A DNA stretch of 64,000 bases from VXNE01 sp965200505 (GCA_965200505.1 OZ241343.1:1426001-1490000); one strand, 5' to 3'. Positions 31,966 through 41,458 are shown, counted from the stretch's first letter. Numbers and translations are program-made. Notes: generated by a model from the letters alone, not told the origin.

Positions 31966-34041
31966 ATGCCAAGCACGGCGCGGAGCGCAGCGCCATTGAC
32001 CCGTGAAGAGCTGGCCCAGCGCTTGCGGAAGCATGAGTGGTCGGACATCGAGTTCAAGCAAGCCCGCCGAGGCGTGCCGCGGGACGCCTACAGGACTGTT
32101 TCGGCGTTCGCCAACACGGCCGGCGGATGGCTGGTGTTTGGCGTTCGAGAATCCGGCGGCGCCTTGGATGTGGTCGGCGTGGCGGAAGTGAACAAGGTGC
32201 AGAACGACTTTCTGAGCACGCTCCGGGCCGGCGACAAGCTAAACCGTGTGATCGCGGTGGAAGAACAAGCCGAGGAGATGGACGGCAAGACCCTGCTGGT
32301 GTTCCATGTTCCCGAATCGCCAAGGGGCGAAAAGCCGATCTACCTCCGTGGTGACATTCGCCAGTCCTACATCCGCCGCGGCGCTGGCGACGAGCGTTGC
32401 ACGATGCCCGAGATCGAGCGGTTCTTGCGCGATGCCGTCACCGACTACGATGGCCAAGTGGTGGAGTTGGACGCGGAGAGATTCTTTGACCCAGATTCCT
32501 TGCGTTGGTATCGGCGCTTGTTCGAAGATCGCAATCCCGGCCGGCGGCAAGAGCCCTCCGACATGGAGTTCCTGCATGAGTGGGGCCTTGTCGTCGAGCA
32601 GGACGGCCGGCTGGCACCCACGCGGGCGGCGGTGTTGGTGCTGGGACGTGCTCGCTATGTGCGTCAAATCCTGCACCGGCCGGTGGTGGACTACCAGTTC
32701 ATCGACTCCACTTTCGATGCTTGGCCGCCCGATCTGCGCTGGAGCGACCGCGTCGTGGTCGAGGAGAACTTGGTGCAGGCGTGGCTCACGCTCTCCGAGC
32801 GCTACCTGCGACGGTCCGATCGTCCGTTCCGCATCGATCCGGCCACGCTTCGCCGCGATGATGACCCGCCGGACTATGTGTCCTTTCGCGAGGCAGCCAT
32901 CAATCTGCTGCTCCATCAAGACTATGGCGAACAGCATCGGCACGCGACCATTCGCGTGTTCCGTGACCGGCTGGAGTTCCGCAATCCAGGCGACGCCTTT
33001 GCCACCACGGACACGCTCCTCGAGCCAGGCGCCAAGGACGTGCGCAACCCCGACATCGTGGCCGCATTCCGCCGGCTGGGCTTGAGCGAGCAGGCAGGCA
33101 CCGGCATCCGCGCGATCTTCCGCAACTGGCAAGAGTTGGGCCACGTGCCGCCGGTGATCGACAACGACAAGACGAACAAGGTGTTCGAGGTGCGTTTCTC
33201 GCGGGAGGCGCTGCTGAGCGAGGAGCAACGTCTTTTCCAATCCCGCTTGGGGCTGCGCTTGAACGGTGCGCAAGCGCGGGTTTTCGCCTTGGCTTGCCGC
33301 AAAGGGCACGTTTCGCTTGTTGATGCGAAGGCGGTGACGGGACGAATCGGAGCGGAAGCCTCCGACACGCTGGAAGCGCTCCAAGTGCAGGGCGTGTTGC
33401 AGCCTCTACAGGACGGGCTGCACCGCCTCGCAGAGCATCTCGAAGGACGTGCCGACCTGCCGCTCCTTGGTCAGTCCAAGAGTGACCAAGTGCGCAATAG
33501 CCGCGACGACTTGGTCACTGACCCAGCGGATAGAGCGGCGCTGGATGGGCGCGTTGACCAAGCCGCAACCGCCAAATCGGACTTGGTCACTGACCAAGTA
33601 AGCCGGCCCGCGAGCGACTTGGTCACTGACCAAGAGAAAGGAGTGTCGCAGCCCGACAAACGCACTGGCCAAGCGGGATCAGCAGAACCAGACTTGGTCA
33701 CTGACCAAAGGGAAAGGACGCACCCGGACCAGCACAGTGACCAAGCCGCACCCGCCAAACCGGACTTGGTCACTGACCAAGTATCCCCCTTAAGCGACCA
33801 GCAGCGCCGCGTGATGGCCGCCTGCGACACTCCCCGGAGCTTGGCTGAATTGATGGCCTTGGCGGGACTGACGCACCGTTCGTTCTTCCGCAACCGCCAT
33901 CTGAAGCCCCTGCTGGACGCGAACATCGTGCGCATGACTAATCCCGACAACCCCAACGCGGCCAACCAGCGCTACGTCCTCACCGAAAGCGGGCTGGCGC
34001 TAAAGGCGAAGGGGGAGCAAGAGGGCCCGGCCCATGGCTAA
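31966..34041 (+). CDS. AlbA_2 (Schlafen-like) domain ATP-binding protein with DLVTDQ repeats
   Basis: About 691 aa. The N-terminal AlbA_2 domain (about 10-130) shows IEFKQARRG, AFANTAGGWLVFGV and YIRRGAGDER, as in RNA/DNA-binding Schlafen-like and RecG-like regulators. A GHKL-type ATP-binding helicase C4-like region follows, with AAINLLLHQDY near residue 314 and LEFRNPGDAF. Residues about 500-610 are a low-complexity stretch with five DLVTDQ/P copies, after which comes a winged-helix-like end (LAELMALAGLTHRSFFRNRHL). Such proteins act as regulators or defence effectors; which applies here is unknown. It lies upstream of mcrBC with a 78-nt gap. TTG 31942 and GTG 31954 are alternative starts. 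Confidence 0.75.
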   Translation: MPSTARSAAPLTREELAQRLRKHEWSDIEFKQARRGVPRDAYRTVSAFANTAGGWLVFGVRESGGALDVVGVAEVNKVQNDFLSTLRAGDKLNRVIAVEEQAEEMDGKTLLVFHVPESPRGEKPIYLRGDIRQSYIRRGAGDERCTMPEIERFLRDAVTDYDGQVVELDAERFFDPDSLRWYRRLFEDRNPGRRQEPSDMEFLHEWGLVVEQDGRLAPTRAAVLVLGRARYVRQILHRPVVDYQFIDSTFDAWPPDLRWSDRVVVEENLVQAWLTLSERYLRRSDRPFRIDPATLRRDDDPPDYVSFREAAINLLLHQDYGEQHRHATIRVFRDRLEFRNPGDAFATTDTLLEPGAKDVRNPDIVAAFRRLGLSEQAGTGIRAIFRNWQELGHVPPVIDNDKTNKVFEVRFSREALLSEEQRLFQSRLGLRLNGAQARVFALACRKGHVSLVDAKAVTGRIGAEASDTLEALQVQGVLQPLQDGLHRLAEHLEGRADLPLLGQSKSDQVRNSRDDLVTDPADRAALDGRVDQAATAKSDLVTDQVSRPASDLVTDQEKGVSQPDKRTGQAGSAEPDLVTDQRERTHPDQHSDQAAPAKPDLVTDQVSPLSDQQRRVMAACDTPRSLAELMALAGLTHRSFFRNRHLKPLLDANIVRMTNPDNPNAANQRYVLTESGLALKAKGEQEGPAHG
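33511..33780 (+). repeat. Palindromic minisatellite inside the AlbA_2 gene
   Basis: Five copies of the 15-bp palindrome TTGGTCACTGACCAA start at 33511 (one mismatch), 33583, 33619, 33694 and 33766. Spacings are 72, 36, 75 and 72 nt, always in frame, each encoding DLVTDQ. Around two copies the match extends over about 47 nt (33553-33600 and 33736-33783). Some copies extend to a 19-bp palindrome (ACTTGGTCA-C-TGACCAAGT at 33581). Extra half-sites TTGGTCA and TGACCAA lie at about 33469 and 33483. Confidence 0.9.
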
Positions 34042-34119
34042 GAGGTCTCCGGGGACTGTCGCCGCGCCGATGCTGGAGACCCGGTGTTGCGTAAGACAAA
34101 TGGCGCAGAGGTGAAGGAG

Positions 34120-35916
34120 ATGGCAAGAGAACTGGAACTCGTCACGAATTTGGAACAGGTCAAGGAAAACGCTGTTCGTTTCGCGAAGATCAAGGATGCG
34201 CGCGAAACGGACGCGTACCACCAACTGAGCAAATTCAAACACTGGTATTACTTCAGAGATATCGGTTTTGCACCGAGCAAATTCATAGGATACATTGATA
34301 CCACGGCGGAAGACTATAAGGGCGGCAAATCCGAGCGCCACGGTAGTACATATACGAGGAATAAACTTAAAGAGTTGGGGTTCAGAGAAATAGATGACCG
34401 TACCATGGCTTTCAACCGATGGCTGCCGGTACTAAAAGACTTCGTAAGGGGAATGGGGAAGGAGCTCAGGAAAGTTGTCAGCATTCATGTCCTGGACGGT
34501 AACGAGTTTGACGAATTGTGCCAAGAACGGCGTTCGAACGTATGGATGGTGCGGGCGCTCAGTGGTAGATGGGCTACCCATTTCCTCGAACATGGATATG
34601 TGGGATTCCACTTTGACATGGAAGACGTCGATATGTCTAGGTGCGCGACTCAGGAAGAGGTAAGAGAGAAGTACCGAGAGCATCACTCGGACAAAATGAA
34701 CAGAGCGTCCCAAATCTGGAAATTTGTCAAGAGAGTCAACGACGGCGACTATATGTTGACCAAGGACGAACAAGGAAGAATCCATTACGGCATCGTCGGC
34801 AAGCCGGAGTATGTGAAGGATGGGCGGCCGTGTTCCAACCGGCGAGCCGTATCTTGGGGAGGAACGATAGAGCTCAAAAGTTCGTGGCTACTACGGCCAA
34901 CCGTCTTCGAACTTACAGGAGAAGCAAGGAACGCGGTATTTGAACAAATCGGACGGTTGGACTTGGTGGAGCGCCACGCACACACGAACGCTGGTGCTTC
35001 GGCGGAAGACGATGCTGAATCAGGCTATGGGCTCGATTCTCTCGCCGACAAACTCCTGCTCGACACCAGTTTCCTGAAGGAAATTTGGACACTGTTGGAG
35101 GACAAGCACCAGATTATTTTCCAAGGCCCGCCGGGCACAGGAAAGACCTACGTCGCCCAGAAGGTGGCGGAATGTCTGGCGGAGTCACGGGATCGCGTCA
35201 CCATCGTTCAGTTCCATCCATCCTATGCCTACGAGGACTTCGTGCAAGGCTTCCGTCCTACGCTCGATGATGGCCAAGCAGGTTTCGAGTTGACCGATGG
35301 TCCGCTGCTCCATGCGGCGAGACGCGCAGAGAATGAACCTGATGCAAAGCACTTTCTCATCATCGACGAAATCAATCGTGGCAATCTGGCGAAGGTGTTC
35401 GGCGAGCTCTACTTCTTGCTAGAGTACCGCGAACAGGGTATCAGGCTTCAGTACCATCATGAGAAATTCGGGTTGCCCGGCAACCTCTACATCATCGGGA
35501 CGATGAACACCGCGGATCGCTCGATCGCTCTTGTCGACCTCGCACTGCGCCGCCGTTTCTACTTCGTCTCGTTCGACCCTCACAAAGAACCTGTCGCTGG
35601 ATTGCTAGGGCGGTGGCTGGCGGACAGGTCCCCCGACATGGAGTGGGTGGCCAAGATAGTCGCCGAAGCCAACGAGCGGCTCAATTCCCGTCACGCCGCC
35701 ATCGGGCCGAGCTACTTCATGAAAGAAGGGTTGGACGAGGATGCGGTCGAACGTATCTGGAAGCACAGCGTGATGCCGTACATCGAGGAGCACCTGTTCG
35801 GGGAACCCGATCGGCTTGAGGAATTCAAGCTCGAACGGCTCCGAAAGCAATCCGGCGAGGATGGAAGAGATGGCACGCTGGCGGACGAGTTGGCGGGGTC
35901 GGACGAAGACGCATGA
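34120..35916 (+). CDS. mcrB: McrB-type GTPase of a type IV (modified-DNA) restriction system
   Basis: A 598-aa AAA+ motor subunit. The N-terminal half (to about 290) is a specificity region containing an EVE/PUA-like module (NVWMVRALSGRWATHFLE, then DYMLTKDEQGRIHYGIVG) expected to read modified bases. The motor has Walker A GPPGTGKT (336-343), Walker B FLIIDEINRGN (Asp416) and the McrB hallmark NTADRS (463-468) giving GTP specificity. GAGG lies 8 nt before ATG 34120; GTG 34084 is the first possible start. The first 700 bp are clearly poorer in G+C than the flanks, a sign of transfer. mcrC overlaps by 4 nt. Confidence 0.93.
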   Translation: MARELELVTNLEQVKENAVRFAKIKDARETDAYHQLSKFKHWYYFRDIGFAPSKFIGYIDTTAEDYKGGKSERHGSTYTRNKLKELGFREIDDRTMAFNRWLPVLKDFVRGMGKELRKVVSIHVLDGNEFDELCQERRSNVWMVRALSGRWATHFLEHGYVGFHFDMEDVDMSRCATQEEVREKYREHHSDKMNRASQIWKFVKRVNDGDYMLTKDEQGRIHYGIVGKPEYVKDGRPCSNRRAVSWGGTIELKSSWLLRPTVFELTGEARNAVFEQIGRLDLVERHAHTNAGASAEDDAESGYGLDSLADKLLLDTSFLKEIWTLLEDKHQIIFQGPPGTGKTYVAQKVAECLAESRDRVTIVQFHPSYAYEDFVQGFRPTLDDGQAGFELTDGPLLHAARRAENEPDAKHFLIIDEINRGNLAKVFGELYFLLEYREQGIRLQYHHEKFGLPGNLYIIGTMNTADRSIALVDLALRRRFYFVSFDPHKEPVAGLLGRWLADRSPDMEWVAKIVAEANERLNSRHAAIGPSYFMKEGLDEDAVERIWKHSVMPYIEEHLFGEPDRLEEFKLERLRKQSGEDGRDGTLADELAGSDEDA

Positions 35917-37298
35917 ACATCGATCTGCGGGAGTATGAGCCAAGTGAGCCAATACCGCTGTGTGTAGCACAACGCGATGCTCTGTCATCCTCGGTGCCGC
36001 AACTTGGAGTTGTGCCGGAGCAGGGCGAAGAAGGACGTTACCTACTCACGCCCGGACCAGTGGTCGGTGCGTTCGAGGTTGGCGACCTGTCGGTACTCAT
36101 TCGTCCGAAGCTGGGCATCCCGAAGCTGATCTTCTTGGCGTGCTACGCCATGGACGACTTCACTCTTCGCTTAGGTGAGCGGCACTACTTCGAGGATGCA
36201 GACACGCTGCCGGACGCCATGGCCCTGTCGCTGGCGGTCTCGGCCCGGAAGGCATTCGAACGAGGGTTGTTGCATGGCTATCGCACGGAAGAGGAGTCAC
36301 TGTACACGGTGCGCGGCCGCATCAGGATGGGCGATCAGATCAGGCGACGGTTCAGCCAGCCCTTCCCGGTAGAGGTGCGATACGACGAGTTCACAGAGGA
36401 CATCGTCGCGAACCAGCTCGTCAAAGCGGCGGCTTGGCAGCTTGGTCGGATGCGGCTCCGCCACCAGAAGGCTAGAGACGGGTTGAGAGAGGTCGCTGCG
36501 AGGCTCGGCAACGTGTCGCTCGTGGAGTTCCCCCCGCACGATGTGCCCGAGGTCAAGTTCGACCGGCTGAACGAGCGATACCGGGAAGTCGTCATGCTCT
36601 CACGACTCGTGCTGCGGCGGCGCTTGTTCGAGTCCGGGCGCGGTGCCGTCCCGGCACCGGGGTTCCACATGGACATGAACCGCGTCTTCCAGCGGTTCGT
36701 CACGCGAGCCCTGCGGGAAGCCCTTCGCGTTTCCGACCAAACGCTCCGGTCGGACAGCGAGCTAGACAGAAGCCATCGCATCTCGCTTGACGAGGACGGT
36801 CACATAACGCTCAAGCCCGACCTTTCCTGGTGGGATGGCCCTCGCTGTACGTTCGTCGGGGACGCGAAGTACAAACGCATCGAGAGCAACGTGCCCAATG
36901 CAGACCTCTACCAGCTACTGGCCTACGCAACGGCGCGCGATCTTCCCGGAGGGCTGCTGATCTACGCGAAGGGCGAGCGTCCGCCCGCCTCCTATCGAGT
37001 TCGCAACGCCGGGAAACGTTTGGAGATCGCCGAAGTCGATCTGGACGGCGACCCTGATGAACTAATGTTCCGGATTTGCGAGCTTGCCAAACGAGTCCTG
37101 CGCATCCGAGCCGCGAGTCGTCCCGGGGAGCCGTCGGCGTTCCGCCCTCATGGGCGAGGGTCGGCGCACGGTGGCGCACGAAAGGCGGTCGCCATCAGCG
37201 CGGAGCAGGTGGGCAATCACCGCACCCAGATCGCTGGCGCTAGAATGGCTGAGTCCCCCTCGCTCGCCCGCCCCGATGGATTCCGCAGACTTCGTTAG
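35913..37298 (+). CDS. mcrC: McrC-type endonuclease subunit
   Basis: A 461-aa partner of McrB carrying the nuclease. The N-terminal DLSVLIRPKLGIPKLIFL and VRGRIRMGDQIRRR are typical of McrC. The PD-(D/E)XK core has D303 in LKPDL and D317-A-K319 in GDAKYK. With McrB it cleaves DNA carrying methylated or otherwise modified bases. The last 60 or so residues (from about 400) lack family character, run through the argA promoter and overlap argA by 23 nt. They look like read-through past a lost stop, perhaps formed at insertion. Confidence 0.9.
   Translation: MNIDLREYEPSEPIPLCVAQRDALSSSVPQLGVVPEQGEEGRYLLTPGPVVGAFEVGDLSVLIRPKLGIPKLIFLACYAMDDFTLRLGERHYFEDADTLPDAMALSLAVSARKAFERGLLHGYRTEEESLYTVRGRIRMGDQIRRRFSQPFPVEVRYDEFTEDIVANQLVKAAAWQLGRMRLRHQKARDGLREVAARLGNVSLVEFPPHDVPEVKFDRLNERYREVVMLSRLVLRRRLFESGRGAVPAPGFHMDMNRVFQRFVTRALREALRVSDQTLRSDSELDRSHRISLDEDGHITLKPDLSWWDGPRCTFVGDAKYKRIESNVPNADLYQLLAYATARDLPGGLLIYAKGERPPASYRVRNAGKRLEIAEVDLDGDPDELMFRICELAKRVLRIRAASRPGEPSAFRPHGRGSAHGGARKAVAISAEQVGNHRTQIAGARMAESPSLARPDGFRRLR
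37241..37246 (+). promoter_or_regulatory. -10 box of argA
   Basis: TAGAAT (5 of 6 matches) lies 29 nt before the argA ATG, inside the end of the mcrC reading frame. No -35 match is visible at the usual distance. It would give argA its own short-leader transcript independent of the island. Confidence 0.4.
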
Positions 37299-38589
37299 CT
37301 GGTTCCGCGATTCAACGCCGTACATCAGCGCTCATCGGGGCAAGACGTTCGTCGTGATGCTCGGGGCGGATGCGGTGGCGTCCGTCAATCTGGTCAACAT
37401 GGCGCATGACTTGGCGCTCTTGCATGTGCTCGGTGTGCGCCTCGTCGTCGTGCATGGCGCGGAGGGGGTGGATGCGAACGCCGCGGCCGGTACCGACATC
37501 GACGCCATGACGGCTGCAGCCGGTGCCGCGCGAAGCCGCCTGGAGGCGCTCTTTTCCACCGGCATTCCGTCCAGCCCGTTGCGTGGCAGCCGCATCACGT
37601 TGGCGGGGGGCAACTTCGTCACGGCGAAGCCCGTGGGCGTCATCGACGGCGTGGAACGGCCGCACTTGGGCGAGCCGCGGCGCATCCATGACAACGAGGT
37701 GCGTCGCCTGTTGACGACCAGCGCCATCGCCTTGCTGCCGCCCATCGGCTACTCCACTTCCGGCGCAGCGTACGCCTTGTCGCCGGAAACCCTCGCCGCC
37801 GAAGTGGCGGTGGCGCTCAGGGCAGACAAACTCATCGTCTATGACGCCGTGGAGCGGGTGGGCACGGCCAGCGAGATGACTCTGGCGGAGTTGGAGGCTG
37901 CCCTTGCCGAGCGCGATTTCCCGAACTCGACGCGGGCGCGGCTCACGGCGATCTTGCGCGCGGGGCGCGGCGGCGTGCCGCGCTGCCACCTCATTTCGCA
38001 TCTGGCGGACGGTGCCCTGTTGCAGGAACTCTTCACCGCCGAGGGCGTGGGCACCCAGATTTCCGAGGGCGACTACCGTGCGATGCGGCCAGCCCAAGAG
38101 GGGGACGTGGGCGCCATCGTCGAGCTGATCCGCCCCTTGGAGGAAGCAGGCCTCCTCGCGCACCGCCCCAGGCACCGTCTCGAAGCCGAGATAGAACGCT
38201 TCCTGGTGGCCGAGCTCGACGGCATCGTCATCGGTTGCTGCGCCCTGTATCCGCATGGCGACGCGGCTGAGCTCGCCTGTTTGGCCACGCACCCGAGCCA
38301 TCGCTTTCGCGTCGGTGGCAGAACGCTGGGCGAGCGCATCCTCACCCACGCCGAAGACACGGCGCTTCACGCCGGCTTCACGCACCTCGTCGCGCTCACC
38401 ACCCGCGCCGAAGATTGGTTCGCCGAGCGCGGCTTCCGGCCCGCCACGTTCGAGGAACTGCCAGCTTCACGGCAAGCCCTGTACAATTTCCAACGCAATT
38501 CCAAAGCGATGTTGAAAGAACTCGCCGGCACCGCCCGGCCCGCGGCCGGGGCACGCCGACACGAACCGGCGGAGGGGGAAACCGAATGA
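37276..38589 (+). CDS. argA: N-acetylglutamate synthase (amino-acid N-acetyltransferase)
   Basis: A 437-aa enzyme for the first step of arginine synthesis: acetyl-CoA plus glutamate to N-acetylglutamate. The N-terminal amino-acid-kinase-like domain (about 1-285; FVVMLGADAVAS, VRLVVVHGAEG) usually binds arginine for feedback control. The C-terminal GNAT domain (about 290-430) has CCALYPHGDAAELACLATHP and FAERGFRPA. E. coli ArgA has 443 residues. In the family the kinase-like motif is normally VVVHGARPQI; here HGAEGVDANA differs, which might alter feedback binding. Start chosen by family length. Confidence 0.94.
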   Translation: MDSADFVSWFRDSTPYISAHRGKTFVVMLGADAVASVNLVNMAHDLALLHVLGVRLVVVHGAEGVDANAAAGTDIDAMTAAAGAARSRLEALFSTGIPSSPLRGSRITLAGGNFVTAKPVGVIDGVERPHLGEPRRIHDNEVRRLLTTSAIALLPPIGYSTSGAAYALSPETLAAEVAVALRADKLIVYDAVERVGTASEMTLAELEAALAERDFPNSTRARLTAILRAGRGGVPRCHLISHLADGALLQELFTAEGVGTQISEGDYRAMRPAQEGDVGAIVELIRPLEEAGLLAHRPRHRLEAEIERFLVAELDGIVIGCCALYPHGDAAELACLATHPSHRFRVGGRTLGERILTHAEDTALHAGFTHLVALTTRAEDWFAERGFRPATFEELPASRQALYNFQRNSKAMLKELAGTARPAAGARRHEPAEGETE

Positions 38590-39689
38590 GCGACAGCACC
38601 GTGCAAGACCCGGCTTGGCAGGACTATTGCGAAGCGGGCCGCGAACGCGCCATGCGGCTCGGCAACCGCGGCGCCATGCGCTTCGACGCCGATGGGCGGC
38701 TCGCGCAAGACATCTTGGACGCCTACTTCGAGACGGGCTTCTACATGTTCGAGGGGGTGCTGGACGAAGCGGAAGTCGCCGAACTCCGCGCGGAGTTCGA
38801 CGCGGTGCTGGACAACGCCCCGCTCACGCCAGATGGTGTGGTCGATCAGCACGGCCGCGCAGTCAAGTTCCCCGGCTACTACACCCTTTCGAAGAACACA
38901 TCCCTAACCCCGCCGGCCCACGTCGGCATGGTGTCGCACCCCTTGATGATGATGGATTCGGCGCTGCGCGCTTATGCGCATCCGGACATCTTGAAGATGG
39001 TCGCGAGCATCAACGGGCCAGATTTCGTGCCCTTCCACGAGGCCGTGTTCCACAAGGCCGCCGGGCGTGGCGTGCCGACGCCGTGGCATCAGGATGGCCG
39101 CACGCACTGGCGGGAAGACGGCACCCCGCTGCTGGGGCTCGATGGCGTCGGCAAATCCCACGGCTTCAACCTCTCCGTGTCGTGGTCGCATTGCACACCA
39201 GACAACTGCCTGTGGGTGCTGCCCGGCAGCCATCGCCGCTGGATGCTCACCGATGGCGGCGAGTTCCCACCCATCACGGAGCACTTGGAAGACGCCGTGC
39301 CCATGCTGCTCGAACCCGGCGATTGCGGGGCGGTGAACCGCAGCTCCCTGCACGGCTCGTATCCGAACCAATCCGCCGAGCGCCGGGTGACGATGGTGCT
39401 CGGCTACCACAATCGCGCCTCCGCCATCGGCGCGGAAACCACCAACGTCCATGCCTTTAAATGCCCGTCGCTGGATCGCGTGAAGCCCATCAAGTACTCC
39501 GAGGATTACGTGCTGCGGCGGACGCGGATGATCCCCCTGGCCATCGACGCGCGGCGGCAGCGCCACCCAAACGAAGCGCCCTTCGAGTACCAAGGTGCCT
39601 ACATTGGCGATGCGTCTTGGAACGAGGGCGCGCGGGCGGAGATCAGCCGCGAAGGGGATGAGTATTGGCAACGGGACATCACGCTGTAG
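38586..39689 (+). CDS. Phytanoyl-CoA dioxygenase (PhyH) family oxygenase
   Basis: A 367-aa Fe(II)/2-oxoglutarate oxygenase: HxD is H168-Q-D170 in PTPWHQDGRTHW, the distal His is H256 in NRSSLHGSYPNQS, followed by R266/R267 for 2-oxoglutarate. LWVLPGSHRRW is also family-typical. The substrate is unknown. The start overlaps the argA stop (ATGA), so it is probably in the argA transcript though no link to arginine is evident. It is only distantly similar to the PhyH protein at 12602-13726. Confidence 0.85.
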   Translation: MSDSTVQDPAWQDYCEAGRERAMRLGNRGAMRFDADGRLAQDILDAYFETGFYMFEGVLDEAEVAELRAEFDAVLDNAPLTPDGVVDQHGRAVKFPGYYTLSKNTSLTPPAHVGMVSHPLMMMDSALRAYAHPDILKMVASINGPDFVPFHEAVFHKAAGRGVPTPWHQDGRTHWREDGTPLLGLDGVGKSHGFNLSVSWSHCTPDNCLWVLPGSHRRWMLTDGGEFPPITEHLEDAVPMLLEPGDCGAVNRSSLHGSYPNQSAERRVTMVLGYHNRASAIGAETTNVHAFKCPSLDRVKPIKYSEDYVLRRTRMIPLAIDARRQRHPNEAPFEYQGAYIGDASWNEGARAEISREGDEYWQRDITL

Positions 39690-39790
39690 CGTGTGCCCGA
39701 CGTCGGGCACCGGGGTGTGCGAACGCCATGCAGTAGGTGGCCGTCAGGGACAGACGCACCTTAGGCATAGGTAAAGGAGAACCGCCGAAC

Positions 39791-41458
39791 ATGGCCGAAC
39801 GCCGCAAACATTCCTCCATCATCGTCGATGGCGTGGAACAGGCGCCGAGCCGCGCCATGCTGCGCGCCGTCGGCTTCACCTCGGAGGATTTCCGCAAGCC
39901 ACAGATCGGCATCGCCTCCACTGGGAGCCAAGTGACGCCGTGCAACATGCACATCAACGCCCTCGCCGAAGCGGCCGCGATGGGCGCGGACGAAGCCGGC
40001 GCCAAGAGCTTGGTGTTCAACACCATCACCGTGTCGGACGGCATCTCGATGGGCACCCCTGGGATGCGCTATTCGCTCGTGTCCCGCGAGGTCATCGCAG
40101 ACTCCATCGAAACCGTGGTGGGCGCACAGGGCTTCGACGGCTTCGTCGCCATCGGCGGTTGCGACAAGAACATGCCCGGCTGCGCGATGGCGATGGCGCG
40201 GCTCGACCGGCCCAGCGTGTTCGTCTATGGCGGCACGATTCTGCCGGGGGCGGAGCGGCGCGACATCATCTCCGTGTTCGAGGCCGTGGGCGCCCGCGCC
40301 GCGGACGCCATCAGCGATGCGCAACTGCTTGAAGTGGAGCAGACGGCCATTCCGGGGCCGGGTTCCTGCGGCGGCATGTACACGGCGAACACGATGGCTT
40401 CCGCCATTGAGGCGCTGGGCCTTTCACTGCCGAACTCCTCGGCGCAGAACGCCGAGAGCGACCACAAGCGGCGTGACAGCCATGCCGCCGGCGCCGCCGT
40501 CGCCCACCTCATCGAGCGCGGCATCAAGCCTTCGGACATCCTCTGCCGCGAGGCATTCGAGAACGCCATCACGGTGTGCATCGCCCTCGAAGGCTCCACC
40601 AACGCGGTGCTGCACCTGCTCGCCATCGCCAACGCCGCCGGCGTACACCTTGAGTTGGACGACTTCTCGCGCATCGGCGCCAACGTGCCGGTGCTGGCGG
40701 ACATGCGCCCGGCGGGGCGGCATGCCATGTCCGAACTCATCGCCATCGGCGGCATCCGGCCTTTGATGAAAACCCTCCTGGACGCCGGCCTCTTGCATGG
40801 CGGCTGCCTCACCGTCACCGGACGCACGCTGGCGGAAGACTTGGCGGATGTTGCCCCCTATCCAGCGGGGCAGACGATCATTCGGCCCCTCTCGAACCCC
40901 ATCAAGCCAGACAGCCATCTGGTGGTGTTGCGGGGGAACTTGGCCCCGGATGGCGCCGTGGCCAAGATCACGGGTCACGAAGGGCTGCGTTTCCAGGGCA
41001 CGGCGAAGGTGTTCCACGGCGAGGAAGCGGCCATGGCGGCCATCATGGCCGGCGCCGTGGCGGCCGGCGATGTCGTGGTGGTGCGTTACGAGGGGCCGCG
41101 TGGCGGGCCCGGCATGAGGGAGATGCTGAGCCCCACCAGCGCCATCAACGGCCGCGGTTTGTCCGCGGACGTGGCCCTCGTCACCGACGGCCGCTTCTCG
41201 GGCGGCTCCCACGGCTTCGTGATCGGCCATGTGGCGCCGGAGGCGTTCGATGGCGGCCCCATCGCCCTCATCGAGGATGGCGACACCATCACCATCGACG
41301 CCGAACGGCGCGAGATCAACGCGAACTTGACGGAGGCGGAATTGGCGCAGCGGCGCGAACGCTGGCAGCGACCCGATCCTTATGCCCACAAGGGCGTGCT
41401 GGCGAAATACGCGCGGCTGGTGAGCTCGGCGAGCTTAGGAGCCGTGACCGATGGCTAA
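39791..41458 (+). CDS. ilvD: Dihydroxy-acid dehydratase
   Basis: A 555-aa Fe-S enzyme that dehydrates 2,3-dihydroxy-3-methyl acids to 2-keto acids in valine, leucine and isoleucine synthesis. Likely cluster ligands are C51 (VTPCNMH), C124 (GGCDKNMPG) and C193 (GSCGGMYTANT). The C-terminal GRFSGGSHGFVIGHVAPEA is the second signature. Length fits the short class found in many bacteria and not the E. coli 616-aa form. AAAGGAGA lies about 10 nt before the ATG. Confidence 0.95.
   Translation: MAERRKHSSIIVDGVEQAPSRAMLRAVGFTSEDFRKPQIGIASTGSQVTPCNMHINALAEAAAMGADEAGAKSLVFNTITVSDGISMGTPGMRYSLVSREVIADSIETVVGAQGFDGFVAIGGCDKNMPGCAMAMARLDRPSVFVYGGTILPGAERRDIISVFEAVGARAADAISDAQLLEVEQTAIPGPGSCGGMYTANTMASAIEALGLSLPNSSAQNAESDHKRRDSHAAGAAVAHLIERGIKPSDILCREAFENAITVCIALEGSTNAVLHLLAIANAAGVHLELDDFSRIGANVPVLADMRPAGRHAMSELIAIGGIRPLMKTLLDAGLLHGGCLTVTGRTLAEDLADVAPYPAGQTIIRPLSNPIKPDSHLVVLRGNLAPDGAVAKITGHEGLRFQGTAKVFHGEEAAMAAIMAGAVAAGDVVVVRYEGPRGGPGMREMLSPTSAINGRGLSADVALVTDGRFSGGSHGFVIGHVAPEAFDGGPIALIEDGDTITIDAERREINANLTEAELAQRRERWQRPDPYAHKGVLAKYARLVSSASLGAVTDG

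Noticed and set aside
33465..33783. CRISPR-like array
   Set aside because: Repeats are 15-19 bp, irregularly spaced, in frame within a protein-coding gene and palindromic; no cas genes nearby.
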